A DNA stretch of 64,000 nt from Streptomyces scabiei 87.22 (GTDB lineage: Bacteria; Actinomycetota; Actinomycetes; Streptomycetales; Streptomycetaceae), in NCBI RefSeq assembly GCF_000091305.1, contig NC_013929.1, forward strand, positions 2,480,001 to 2,544,000. Reading direction: 5' to 3'. The translations under genes were made by a program, and so were the position numbers. Below, piece after piece: positions 1 through 8,264 of this stretch (position 1 is its first letter; every line of letters begins with the position of its first letter). The notes beneath the pieces are model-generated. The model saw nothing but the letters and a program-made list of their open reading frames with translations, was not told the DNA's origin and did no database searches.

Positions 1-593
1 TTTTCGCTGCGGGAAATACCAGACACCCGCCCCAATTCGGACACAATGGCACGCTCTCGGCGTTCAGGGCAACCGCGGCAACGGTGCTCCTTGACGCGGG
101 AGGGCGGCCTGCATTGAGTCCCGCAAATGACTCCGGCGGCAGATCATACAGTGACTCTCTGCAACCAGTACAGAGTTTAAGAACCAAGTCTGGATCTTGA
201 CACGGGTCCGTGCGTATGTTCGTCGTCCCCGGGCATCCCGCCCGCGATGACGGACGTGAGGAGCCTGCAAGCACGGACCGGACCGAGAAGGTCCCGTAAT
301 ACAGCGACGGCGCCCGAGAGCGGTAACTCACGGACGCCGAACGCTAAGCGGCATACCCGCCCCGGCAAGGGCGGAGATTGCCCACCATCACCACGCTGAG
401 TCCTTCCAAGGGGCGCGTCAGCGTGGCAACACTGCAACGGGGAGTATCGCATGCCTCCTGCCCTGCGCAAAAGGCCCTTCCGCCTGGCCTGCGCGGCAGC
501 CACCTCCGCCTCGGCGCCTCAGCGCCCCGAGCCGGAACACACCATCCCGGCCCTCTCGCGCCACCGGCCCCACCTGCTCATCGGGAGCGGCCG
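1..593. other. Intergenic stretch without a convincing gene
   Basis: No reading frame here has a good start, ribosome site and protein-like composition. The open frames are short and arginine- or proline-rich, as expected for shadows in GC-rich DNA. A TTGACA at 197-202 has no TANNNT at 16-18 nt, so I do not call a promoter. The stretch probably carries the promoter of the downstream initiator-like gene. Confidence 0.5.
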
Positions 594-1481
594 ATGAGCA
601 GCGAAGCCCGCGACTGGGTGTGGGAGCACAGCACCAGCCGGGGAACCGCGCGTCTGGTCCTGCTGTCGATCGCCGACCGGGTGACTGACGAGCAGTGCGT
701 CTCCTGGGCCTCGCTGTCGAGCCTGGCCAAGCGCACGCGCGCGTCCGTCTCCACGGTGCGCGAGGCCATCGACCGTCTGGTCCACGCCGGTGAGCTGGAG
801 CAGCTCGACGACCTCACCGGCCCGCAGCGCAGCACCGTCTACCGTCTCCCCCTCGCCGCCAAGGCCGTGGCAGAGACCGCCGAGGACGAGGAAGCCGACC
901 AGACGTCGGCGGAGGGACCCGACGCCACGCCAGCGCTGCGGATCTCGGCCCTGCGGCGGTGCGGAATCCGCCCCCGTGAGGTGCCGGAATCCCCCGCGAG
1001 GGTCCGGAAACCGGCAGTGCCGGAAACCGGCAGGTCCCGACGGAAACCGGCACGTCGACGTACCGGAAACCGGCACAGCGATGTACCGGAAACCGGCACA
1101 CAGAACCGTAGTGAACCGGATTTGAACCGTAGGTACAGCAGTGGTGGTGCTGCCGTCCTCTCGGCTGCCGAGTGGCAGGTCGACCCCGCCACCCACGCCT
1201 GGGCCCGCCAGCAGGGGCACCTCGACCGTCTCGGCGAGCAGGGCCTGCAGGCTGCCGACGCGAAGTGGCGTGCCCACCGGGCCGCCTTCAAGCCGAGGCC
1301 GGCGGATGCATGGGCTGCTGACTGGCGCTCCTGGGTCGCCCGAGAGCACGCCCCGGGTCGCCCGAACCTCTACGCCGTGCCCGGCAAGGCCACGGCCGCG
1401 CCGGGCGGCATGACGCGGGCCGAGGCCCACACCGCTGCCCTTCTCGCCGCTCTCGACGAGCCGACCGGAACGGAGGGCTGA
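594..1481 (+). CDS. Replication-initiator-like helix-turn-helix protein with internal iterons
   Basis: A 295-residue protein. Residues about 1-80 form a winged-helix/HTH_36-type domain, as in phage and plasmid initiators of the RepA/DnaD-like kind. The middle is low complexity because five copies of CGGAAACCGGCA lie in the DNA (1005-1098). The C-terminus (HAWARQQ...WRSWVAREH) resembles the C-terminal block of those initiators. ATG 594 was chosen because GGGAG precedes it and the residues upstream look non-coding. Streptomyces linear plasmids such as pSLA2 are known to carry phage-like origins inside a rep gene. That this gene is the initiator is an inference. The next gene follows 2 nt later. 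Confidence 0.65.
   Translation: MSSEARDWVWEHSTSRGTARLVLLSIADRVTDEQCVSWASLSSLAKRTRASVSTVREAIDRLVHAGELEQLDDLTGPQRSTVYRLPLAAKAVAETAEDEEADQTSAEGPDATPALRISALRRCGIRPREVPESPARVRKPAVPETGRSRRKPARRRTGNRHSDVPETGTQNRSEPDLNRRYSSGGAAVLSAAEWQVDPATHAWARQQGHLDRLGEQGLQAADAKWRAHRAAFKPRPADAWAADWRSWVAREHAPGRPNLYAVPGKATAAPGGMTRAEAHTAALLAALDEPTGTEG
1005..1098 (+). repeat. Iteron-like repeats, 5 x CGGAAACCGGCA
   Basis: Identical 12-mers start at 1005, 1021, 1041, 1064 and 1087, so spacing is 16-23 bp. The two right-hand copies extend to GTACCGGAAACCGGCAC (1060-1076 and 1083-1099). The copies are read in all three frames of the host gene (RKPA, PETG, TGNR), so conservation acts on DNA and not on protein. Candidate replication origin or autoregulatory site. 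Confidence 0.7.
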
Positions 1482-1483
1482 CC

Positions 1484-2200
1484 GTGGACCGCCGCGAAAC
1501 CGCCGCCCTGCTGGCCTACATCGGCCGACTCGACCCCCGCACCATCCGCACCGACCAGGGCGAGGCCCGCGACCAGCTCGCCCAGTGGCACGAGCTGCTC
1601 GGCGACGTGCCGATGGCCACCCCGCACGGCTGGGACGCCCGCGTCGCCGCCCGCCAGCACATCCGTACCTCGCCGTACCAGATCCTGCCCGCGGACGTCG
1701 TCCGTCCCTGGGAGAGCTACCGGCGCGACCGCCTGGCCCGGCACTGCGATCCCACGCCGTCCGTCGACCCGGACGACCAGGCTGCCTGGACCGCCGAGCT
1801 GGTCGGCACCCGCCGCGCGGTCGCCGCCGGCACCGCGCAACCTGCGCAGGCTCGGGCGATCACCAGCGGTCGCGACGGGATCGACCCGAAGCTGGAGGCG
1901 AGACTGCGGCAGATCGGTTCCTGCATCCCGCCCACCGCACGTGCCGCCCTCGCGCCCTACCGGCCCGCCCGAGCAGCCCGCGAGGCGGCCGTCGCCCAGG
2001 GGCAGCCCGACGCCCTGAGCGTCCGGTGCGAGTGGTGCCTGGCCCAGCCCGGCGAACCGTGCCGTCGCCGCCGGATCGGCCCCGATGACGGAGTGCGTAC
2101 CACCGCCCCGCGCGCCACCCCGCATCCCGGCCGCCTCGACCTCGCCGCCGCCCAGCAGGCCCAGCCGACGGAGCAGGTTCAGCAGCCCGCCATGCCCTGA
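1484..2200 (+). CDS. Hypothetical protein with C-terminal phage-type zinc-binding motif
   Basis: A 238-residue protein starting with GTG 2 nt after the previous stop, so probably co-translated. Most of it is featureless. Near residues 180-210 it has VRCEWCLAQPGEPCRRRR, followed by an HPGR motif. This is the CxxC...PC arrangement of small phage/actinobacterial zinc-finger domains. Its position right after the initiator-like gene suggests a replication or copy-control role, but nothing in the sequence proves it. Confidence 0.6.
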   Translation: MDRRETAALLAYIGRLDPRTIRTDQGEARDQLAQWHELLGDVPMATPHGWDARVAARQHIRTSPYQILPADVVRPWESYRRDRLARHCDPTPSVDPDDQAAWTAELVGTRRAVAAGTAQPAQARAITSGRDGIDPKLEARLRQIGSCIPPTARAALAPYRPARAAREAAVAQGQPDALSVRCEWCLAQPGEPCRRRRIGPDDGVRTTAPRATPHPGRLDLAAAQQAQPTEQVQQPAMP

Positions 2201-2360
2201 CCGGCACATCCGGCGTGTGCATCCCCTCCGGTGCACCGCCACCCCGCCCCCCTCGGCCCGCCCCGGCTGCGACGCAGCCCTCCCGCCTCAGCCGGAACCG
2301 ACGCCGCGCCCGCCGAGCACCGCCCCGGCCGGCAGACGCGGCAGCACATCGGAGAACCCC

Positions 2361-3260
2361 TTGCGCCACATCACCACCCACGACACGCCGCCCACCGGCC
2401 TGCGCGGCATCGGAGACACCAGCTGGCACACCCGCGGAGCGTGCCACGGCATGGACGTCGAGGACGCCGACGCGGTGTTCTTCCCCGGGCCCCGGGACCA
2501 CGAAGACATCGCGGAGGCGAAGGAGCTGTGCGGCTGGTGCCCGGTGCGCCGCGACTGCCTCGACTTCGCCCTGGAGAACGTCCTCAAGGAGGGCATCTGG
2601 GGCGGCCTCACCGAAGCCGAGCGGCGCCCCCTGCACGACGGACTGCACCGGCGCCTCGACTACCGGCGCGTGACGGCCTTCTTCCAGGGACGCGACGTGC
2701 ATCTGACCGAGGCCGAGCGACAGGTCGTCATCGACCACGCCTACGTACGCGGCTGGCGGCCCGACCGGCTCGCCGCAGCCCTGCAGATCAGCCACAAGCA
2801 CGCCCGTGACCTGCTCCGGCAGGCCGCCAACAAGGTCTTCGACCGCGACCGCACCTACGGCGTGCCGCGGCCCAAGAAGAAGCGGAAGAAGGCGACCCCG
2901 TCAACCGGCGGCCCCGCGCCTGCCGCACCCGGCGCACCCGGCGCACAGCAGCCGGTAGCCCGACCAGCGACGCCGGCCTCAGCGGCTCCGGAAGCGGCCA
3001 GCGGTTCTACCCCGCCGGCCGACGCCGGCCCCACCAAGGGTGTGCGCAGGACGGTCCCCGCAAGTTCCGGCCCCACCGCCCCGCCAGACCCGCCAGACCC
3101 GCCAGACCCGCCACCGCAAGAACGGTGCCACTCCTCGCCCCCGGTCAAGCCCATCGAAGATCGGGCAGCGGGGCCTGGAGTCACCCGACGCGAAAGCTGG
3201 GACCAACTCTCCTTCCCGGAAGCGCCCTTGGCGCACGCCCCTGTTGGAAAGGCTGCATGA
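2361..3260 (+). CDS. WhiB-family protein fused to a helix-turn-helix and basic tail
   Basis: A 299-residue protein. The four iron-sulfur ligands of the Wbl family are present (Cys28, Cys57, Cys60, Cys66), followed by the turn motif GIWGG (78-82). After the Wbl domain comes a sigma-region-4-like HTH (about residues 115-155, LTEAERQVVIDHAY...LAAALQISHKHARDLL). A KKKRKK stretch and a long Ala/Pro tail follow. TTG 2361 was chosen because GGAG lies 6 nt before it and the Wbl domain begins soon after. Wbl proteins are usually 80-130 residues, so the extension is unusual. The stop overlaps the next ATG (ATGA). Probable transcription factor of the mobilization block. Confidence 0.85.
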   Translation: MRHITTHDTPPTGLRGIGDTSWHTRGACHGMDVEDADAVFFPGPRDHEDIAEAKELCGWCPVRRDCLDFALENVLKEGIWGGLTEAERRPLHDGLHRRLDYRRVTAFFQGRDVHLTEAERQVVIDHAYVRGWRPDRLAAALQISHKHARDLLRQAANKVFDRDRTYGVPRPKKKRKKATPSTGGPAPAAPGAPGAQQPVARPATPASAAPEAASGSTPPADAGPTKGVRRTVPASSGPTAPPDPPDPPDPPPQERCHSSPPVKPIEDRAAGPGVTRRESWDQLSFPEAPLAHAPVGKAA

Positions 3261-4948
3261 CACACCTCATCCCGGTGTCCTTCGGTACCACCCCGCATCC
3301 GTCCTTGCTCGTCGGCATCGGCACCGCAGTCGCCGTGTTCGCCCTGGCCCTGACCGTCTGGGCGATCCGGCGCCGGGCCGCGCGTACGCAGAAACGTCTC
3401 GGCAATCCGACCGTGCTGGTTGCAGCACTCGCCGCGCTGGGCTGCACCGTCTACAGCGCGGAAACCAGCTGGAGCTTCGCCGCCGACTACCTCGACATTG
3501 CAGGCACCGCCGAGCGGGCTTCCATGTTCGCCGCTGCGGAACTTGGGCTCTTCGCGACCGCGCTGATGGCACGCCAGAACCTGGCCACCCAGGGGGCACC
3601 CGGGGCGCCGGGCACCCTGGTGTGGGTCATCACCGGCGTGCAGGTGATCCCCGCCTACGCCGAGAGCGGCCCCATCGGCGGCACCGTCCGCGCCTTCGTC
3701 GGCCCGGTCCTGGCCGCGGTGCTCTGGCACCTCGCGATGGGGATCGAGCTGCGCCTGCGCACCCCGGGTGCCGCCTCCCACGGAGTGATCGCCATCCTGA
3801 GCAGGGAGGCACGCGAGCGGCTCCTGTCCCGACTCGGCATCGCCGCACGAGACCGCGACGCTGCGCAGATCACACGGGATCGGGCGACCACCCGCGCGGT
3901 CGCGCTCGCCGCCCGCCTCGCCGAGCGCACACCCGAGCAGCAGCGGAGCTGGCGCGGCCAGCGGCTCACACGGCGCCTGTCGAAGGCGGTCGGCAGGGCC
4001 TCGGTCGGCACCGACGCCCGCCAGCGCGCGCAGCTGCTCGACCAGCTCGCCGCCCGCCGGCACGCACTCGCGCTCGCTACGGTCCCGCTGCCCTCGCCCT
4101 GGTCCCCGGCGCACAGCACCGCAACGGCGGCCACGGTCCCCTCGCAGTCGGCCTCCAAGGCGCCGGTCCCCGTAGCAGGTCCCCACGGTCCCAACGAGTC
4201 GGACGGGGACCGGGGACCGAGCGCCCCGAGGGGACCGGTCCCCGAGATTGCGGACTCGAAGACGTCCGCAGGCGCGGGGACCGAAGGCGAGAACGCGGGG
4301 ACCAGGGTGCGGACCGAGACCCTCCAAGCAGGCGCGGTCACGGGGACCGGTCCCGCCAATCCGGAAGCCGCGGAGGGGGGCGCCCGAGGCATGGGGACCG
4401 AGCGTCTGACGCGAGAAGCGCCTGCTCAGGACCCTGAGTCGCGTCGGGGACCGAAGGCCGCCGAGTCGGGGACCGAGCCCACCGGGGACCGGGGACCGAC
4501 CACCGCCGACACGGGGACCGAGCCCACCGGAGACCGGGGACCGACCACCGCCGACACGGGGACCGAGCCCACCGGAGACCGGGGACCGACCACCGCCGAC
4601 ACGGGGACCGAGCCCACCGGAGACCGGGGACACAAGGTGCCCCTCCGGCGGAAGACGACCACGCAGACCAGGACGAAGAACAAGGGGAAGCGCGGCCGGT
4701 CCCGCACCCCGCAGACACAGCGCCCGCCACGCGAGCTGGAGCAGTCGGTGGACCAGCTCGTCCAGCAGGTCCGCCCCCACGTCCCCGCCCTGCTCGAACG
4801 GGACGGCAACGAGTCCATCACCCGAGTCCAGCTGCGGGAGATCCTCCGCCGCGAGGGCCTGAAGGGCGGCCGGAACGACCGGCTGAGCCTCGTCCTCCAG
4901 GAACTGCGGAGCGACGACACCACGAAGACAAGGAGCACCGCCCGATGA
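3257..4948 (+). CDS. Multi-TM membrane protein with repeat-rich cytoplasmic region, Spd/DUF2637-like layout
   Basis: A 563-residue protein. About four or five hydrophobic segments lie in residues 12-170. A charged helical region (about 175-275) and a long low-complexity region follow, the latter ending in a 15-residue tandem repeat (TGTEPTGDRGPTTAD). The last 90 residues are basic, then ordered (ELEQSVDQLVQQVRPH...). The start overlaps the WhiB stop. The layout, N-terminal TM bundle plus soluble tail before mob genes, resembles Streptomyces plasmid spread/transfer membrane proteins, but I see no family-defining motif. The low-complexity part is dictated by GGGGACCG motifs in DNA. Confidence 0.6.
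   Translation: MTHLIPVSFGTTPHPSLLVGIGTAVAVFALALTVWAIRRRAARTQKRLGNPTVLVAALAALGCTVYSAETSWSFAADYLDIAGTAERASMFAAAELGLFATALMARQNLATQGAPGAPGTLVWVITGVQVIPAYAESGPIGGTVRAFVGPVLAAVLWHLAMGIELRLRTPGAASHGVIAILSREARERLLSRLGIAARDRDAAQITRDRATTRAVALAARLAERTPEQQRSWRGQRLTRRLSKAVGRASVGTDARQRAQLLDQLAARRHALALATVPLPSPWSPAHSTATAATVPSQSASKAPVPVAGPHGPNESDGDRGPSAPRGPVPEIADSKTSAGAGTEGENAGTRVRTETLQAGAVTGTGPANPEAAEGGARGMGTERLTREAPAQDPESRRGPKAAESGTEPTGDRGPTTADTGTEPTGDRGPTTADTGTEPTGDRGPTTADTGTEPTGDRGHKVPLRRKTTTQTRTKNKGKRGRSRTPQTQRPPRELEQSVDQLVQQVRPHVPALLERDGNESITRVQLREILRREGLKGGRNDRLSLVLQELRSDDTTKTRSTAR
4164..4610. repeat. Array of 17 GGGGACCG octamers
   Basis: Fifteen copies read forward and two read as CGGTCCCC within 450 bp. 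Only part of them belong to the 45-bp tandem repeat. Copies fall in all three reading frames of the host gene (for example starts 4205, 4212 and 4603), so the octamer is probably selected as DNA. Clustered 8-bp repeats are known as TraB recognition sites in Streptomyces clt loci and as KOPS-like sites. The role here is open. Confidence 0.65.
4471..4630 (+). repeat. 45-bp tandem direct repeat, about 3.5 copies
   Basis: Copies begin at 4471, 4516, 4561 and 4606, the last one partial. They encode the 15-residue repeat of the membrane protein. Copies are near-identical, so expansion is recent or maintained. Confidence 0.85.
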
Positions 4949-5136
4949 AGACCTGCCACCAGTTCGACACCGTCCGCGCGGAGTACGAACGGGAGATCGG
5001 CTTCATGCTCGCCCACTCCCAGCGGCACGAAGGCAGATCGGCGGCAAAGTCCAGCGCAAAGCAGGCTGCCTCGACGAAGCAGCGGATGGCCCGGGCGCTC
5101 AACAGCCACGTCGGGCGCTGCCCCGAGTGCGGCTGA
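4945..5136 (+). CDS. Small hypothetical protein ending in CPECG
   Basis: A 63-residue protein whose ATG overlaps the previous stop (ATGA), so translational coupling is likely. It is rich in Ala, Ser, Lys and Arg and ends VGRCPECG. With Cys5 (MKTCHQF) this could bind a metal. No family recognised. Its place between the TM protein and the mob genes suggests a role in mobilization. Confidence 0.6.
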   Translation: MKTCHQFDTVRAEYEREIGFMLAHSQRHEGRSAAKSSAKQAASTKQRMARALNSHVGRCPECG

Positions 5137-5222
5137 ACCGGCAAAACCCCAGCTCAGCACCCCTATCCGCAACGGGTGGCCCGGCTCCGTGCCGGGCCAC
5201 CGTCCCACTCCAGGAGAACGCA

Positions 5223-5459
5223 GTGAATCCGCGTCCCCCTCGCTCTTCCGAGCCCACCGCCGCCGAGGCCGGCGCCTGGGCGGACGTCCTGGTCCGCCGT
5301 CGACTTCTACAGGCCGCCGTCCTCGCGCCGACCGACCAGTGGCTCGTCCAGGACCGGCCCGACGGACCCGTCCGCGTCCTCGAAGGACCGGCCGACGTCG
5401 TCGCGCTGGCCGCGACCATCCAGCACCACACCCGCACCATGAGGCCCGAAACCCGATGA
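5223..5459 (+). CDS. Small hypothetical protein upstream of mobC
   Basis: A 78-residue protein. GTG 5223 was chosen for the AGGAG at 5212-5216. An upstream start is possible but would overlap the preceding gene. It contains an amphipathic stretch (AAEAGAWADVLVRRRLLQAAV) and a WLVQDRPDGPVRVLEG core. The stop overlaps the mobC ATG. Family unknown. Confidence 0.6.
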   Translation: MNPRPPRSSEPTAAEAGAWADVLVRRRLLQAAVLAPTDQWLVQDRPDGPVRVLEGPADVVALAATIQHHTRTMRPETR

Positions 5460-6082
5460 CGAACCCCACCCAGAACGGCACCGCCCCGGAACCTGATCGC
5501 GACTCCAACTCGGTCTCGGGGCGAGCAAGTTGGGGCGGAAGCATAGCTTCCGCCAAACCCGCCCCCAAGGGGGCGGGAGAGGACCTGCACCGGGGGGCGC
5601 AGGTCCTTCAGGCTTCGACCGAGGGCGGATCGAAGCCGGGGCAGGAGGAACAGCAGAACGAACCGCGTACACGCCGACAGCGCTCTCCCCGCGCCCGTCA
5701 GCGCCCGCGTCAACCGCCCGAGACGAAGCGCCTGCACCAGCCCGCCACGCGTTTCAACGAAGACGAGTTCGCCCTGATCAAGTCCGCCGCCGCCAGATGC
5801 AATCTGTCCGTCGCCGGGTTCCTTGCCCGATCCGCGCTCGCTGCCGCCCGCGACCTCGACCGCACCAGCGCCGAGATCGCCGACGAACGCGAAGTGATCA
5901 CAGCCCTGTTCGACAGCCGACGTCGGCTCGGCTGGGCCGGCAGCAACCTCAACCAGGCAGTCAAGGCCCTCAACTCCGGCGCAGACGCCCCCCAGCTCGA
6001 AGCGGCCGTCGCCGCCGTACGGCGTGCCGCCGATACCGCGCACGAAGCCGCCACACGTCTGATCGAGCACCACGGCTCATGA
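5456..6082 (+). CDS. mobC: MobC-like relaxosome accessory protein
   Basis: A 208-residue protein. Residues about 1-95 are low complexity and basic. Residues about 95-208 show the MobC pattern: a ribbon-helix-helix-like start (TRFNEDEFALIKSAAARCNLSVAGFLARSAL), then the family signature (GWAGSNLNQAVKALN). MobC proteins help the relaxase open oriT. The ATG overlaps the upstream stop and the stop overlaps the relaxase ATG. The N-terminal coding region contains three hairpins, so this part may serve as DNA more than as protein; a later start cannot be excluded. Confidence 0.8.
   Translation: MTNPTQNGTAPEPDRDSNSVSGRASWGGSIASAKPAPKGAGEDLHRGAQVLQASTEGGSKPGQEEQQNEPRTRRQRSPRARQRPRQPPETKRLHQPATRFNEDEFALIKSAAARCNLSVAGFLARSALAAARDLDRTSAEIADEREVITALFDSRRRLGWAGSNLNQAVKALNSGADAPQLEAAVAAVRRAADTAHEAATRLIEHHGS
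5534..5606. repeat. Three tandem perfect hairpins, candidate oriT
   Basis: Arms: GGCGGAAGC (5534-5542) with GCTTCCGCC (5546-5554), loop 3; CCCGCCCCC (5558-5566) with GGGGGCGGG (5569-5577), loop 2; GGACCTGC (5581-5588) with GCAGGTCC (5599-5606), loop 10. All three are perfect and packed into 73 bp, 470 bp before the relaxase gene. oriT sites typically carry inverted repeats beside nic and lie next to mob genes. The nick position cannot be seen. Confidence 0.5.
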
Positions 6083-7821
6083 TCCCCAGTGTCAACAACT
6101 CGGGGTCACGGACCATCGGTCTCCTGTCTTACCTCTACGAGACCGGCCAGTACGAGGATCACACCGACCCCCACCTCGTGGCCTCGTTCGACGGCATGTC
6201 CCCCGACCCCGGCCGCGACCCGAACGCCACCCTCCAGGACCTCGCCCAGATCCTGGACCAACCCGTGATGGCCCTCGCCGAGCACGCCCGCCCGGCCAAG
6301 CACGTATGGCACACCTCCGTACGAGCCGACCCCGGAGACCGCATCCTGTCCGACGAGGAGTGGGCCGACATCGCCCGCCGCATCGTCGCAGCCACCGGCA
6401 TCGACCCCGGCGAGGGACAGTCCGGCTGCCGCTGGGCGGCCGTACGACACGCGGACGACCACATTCACATCGTCGCCACCCTCGTGACGGAGGACGGTCA
6501 CCGCCCCGACGACTTCCGCTCCGGTGCGCGCGCACAGGCCGAAGCCCGCCTCATCGAGAAGGAACTCGGTCTCCGCCAGGTCGCGCCTGGCGACGGCACC
6601 GCCGCACAGCGCCCCACCAGCGCCGAACGCCACAAGGCAGAACGCCAGGGACGAGAGCGCACCGCCCGCGAGGAACTGCGCGAAACCGTGCGACGCGCGG
6701 TGACCGGAGCGAGGAGCGACGAAGAGTTCTTCGACCGGCTCGCCGCCGCCGGCCTCCTCATCCGCAAGCGCGCCGCACCCTCCGGCGATCTGCTCGGATA
6801 CAAGGTTGCTCTGCCGGACGACCTGAACAAGGACGGCGAGCCGGTCTTCTACCCCGGCGCGCGCCTCGCCCCCGACCTCTCGCTGCCCCGCATCCGGGAG
6901 CGCTGGTCCGGCGACGCCAAGGACAACCCAGCTGCCCGGCAAGAGGAAGCACCCCGTACAGGACCGGGCAGTCCAGCCGCCGCACGCCGCGGGACGGCAT
7001 CGGCCGCGTGGCAGGCCGTACTCGTCGTCGAGTACGGCGACGATGCGGTCGCCGCCGCCCACATCGCTGCTGCCGGCGAGGTCCTGGATGCCCTCGCGAA
7101 GACGTCCGCCGCCCACACACGACGCGAACTGCGCGACGCTGCAACGGCCTTCGAGCGGGCCTCGCGCTCCCATGTCCGCGCCGTACGTGGGCACGACCGA
7201 GCACTGCGGCAGGCCGCCCGCGACCTCGTCCACGGCGGCCCCGCCCTCGGCCGCGGGGAAGACGGCGCCACCACGGCGATGGCCATCGACATGCTGTTCT
7301 TCCTCATCACCGCCGCCGCGCACTGGCACGCCAGAAAGGGCCACGCCCAGCAGGCCGAAGCCGCAACCCGGGCCGCCGAGCACCTGCGCACCGCCTACCA
7401 GGCCGCCTCCGCCCAGCCCCTCAGCGTGCTCTACCAGCGCGGCCGGCGTCTGAGCAGGCCGATGCTCCAGCGGCAAACCGTGGTGCTTCGCGAGGCGCTG
7501 CCGGAGCTGGCGGAGCAGATCCTCGCCGAGCCGGGCTGGTACGCCCTGGCCGCAACCATCGCGGAGGCCGAAGCCGCCGGCCACGACCCGGCCACTCTCC
7601 TGTCCGACGTTGCGGAACGCCGCGAACTCGGCACCGCGGACTCCGTCAGCGACGTGCTCGTGTGGCGGATGCGCCGGACGGCCGACCTACCCGCCGACAC
7701 GTCTCACCTGCCCGAGACCAGCACCGCAGGAAGCCGCACCGCACCGCACCGTTCAACTTCCAGGCCCTCCGCGCCCGGTAGGCGCCGCAACGGGGAGGAG
7801 GCATCGCGTACGGCCCGGTAG
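6079..7821 (+). CDS. Relaxase (mobilization nuclease)
   Basis: A 580-residue protein. The N-terminal third is a relaxase domain: possible nucleophile tyrosines near the start (YLYETGQY, residues 18-25), and the metal-binding histidine cluster HADDHIHI (H124, H128, H130) inside GCRWAAVRHADDHIHIVATLV. The remainder is helical and Ala/Arg-rich, without a visible helicase or primase motif. It would nick oriT and lead the strand into the recipient through the type IV system. The start overlaps the mobC stop. No clear terminator follows. Confidence 0.88.
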   Translation: MIPSVNNSGSRTIGLLSYLYETGQYEDHTDPHLVASFDGMSPDPGRDPNATLQDLAQILDQPVMALAEHARPAKHVWHTSVRADPGDRILSDEEWADIARRIVAATGIDPGEGQSGCRWAAVRHADDHIHIVATLVTEDGHRPDDFRSGARAQAEARLIEKELGLRQVAPGDGTAAQRPTSAERHKAERQGRERTAREELRETVRRAVTGARSDEEFFDRLAAAGLLIRKRAAPSGDLLGYKVALPDDLNKDGEPVFYPGARLAPDLSLPRIRERWSGDAKDNPAARQEEAPRTGPGSPAAARRGTASAAWQAVLVVEYGDDAVAAAHIAAAGEVLDALAKTSAAHTRRELRDAATAFERASRSHVRAVRGHDRALRQAARDLVHGGPALGRGEDGATTAMAIDMLFFLITAAAHWHARKGHAQQAEAATRAAEHLRTAYQAASAQPLSVLYQRGRRLSRPMLQRQTVVLREALPELAEQILAEPGWYALAATIAEAEAAGHDPATLLSDVAERRELGTADSVSDVLVWRMRRTADLPADTSHLPETSTAGSRTAPHRSTSRPSAPGRRRNGEEASRTAR

Positions 7822-8264
7822 GCCCGCCGGGTGCCGCTACGCGGCCTCAACGCATCGCCGAGAGAAGCGACAGCGCCACCGCTCCGCCCGCAATCCACAG
7901 CATTGTCGTACGCCACACCGGACCTCGGTGACGACCCACTCCATGGGAGGAGGCCGTCGGCATCCGTGCACCTGCAGGACGGACGGGCACGACGCAGGTG
8001 CGGCGAGTCGAGCCAGTACACGTCTTGAAGTTGAGCGGTCGAGGGAGACGACGACGTGTGAGCGGGCACACCGGGGCAACGACCATTCGCCGCACGGAGA
8101 CACGCACCGTGGCCAACTCGTCATCGGGGCAACGGAGAAGCCGAAGTACCCCTGCTGACCTGGCCAAAGGCGACTGTGAACTTTGTGAATTGAAACCACC
8201 GGGGACGTGGGACACGATCATGAAGCGCGCAGGACGAGGTGACGAGGTAAAGGAGGACGCCAGG
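7822..8264. other. Intergenic stretch after the relaxase
   Basis: Frames here are short and shadow-like. The segment 8170-8200 is relatively AT-rich and could hold a promoter for the 8265 gene, but I see no convincing -35/-10 pair. Confidence 0.4.

Noticed and set aside
195..225. TTGACA promoter near the left edge
   Set aside because: The nearest TATGTT is at 12-13 bp spacing and no TANNNT occurs at 16-18 bp.
519..1430. Long minus-strand frame opposite the initiator-like gene
   Set aside because: Gly/Arg-rich composition typical of the shadow of a GC-rich gene; no ribosome site; the plus-strand gene has a clear HTH domain.
4471..4630. Regular 45-bp repeats as a CRISPR array
   Set aside because: There are no unique spacers. 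The repeats are head-to-tail and in frame with a protein repeat, and no cas genes are near.
2855..4780. 641-codon minus-strand frame
   Set aside because: It is antisense to the TM protein and its length comes from the GGGGACCG repeats. No domain is visible.
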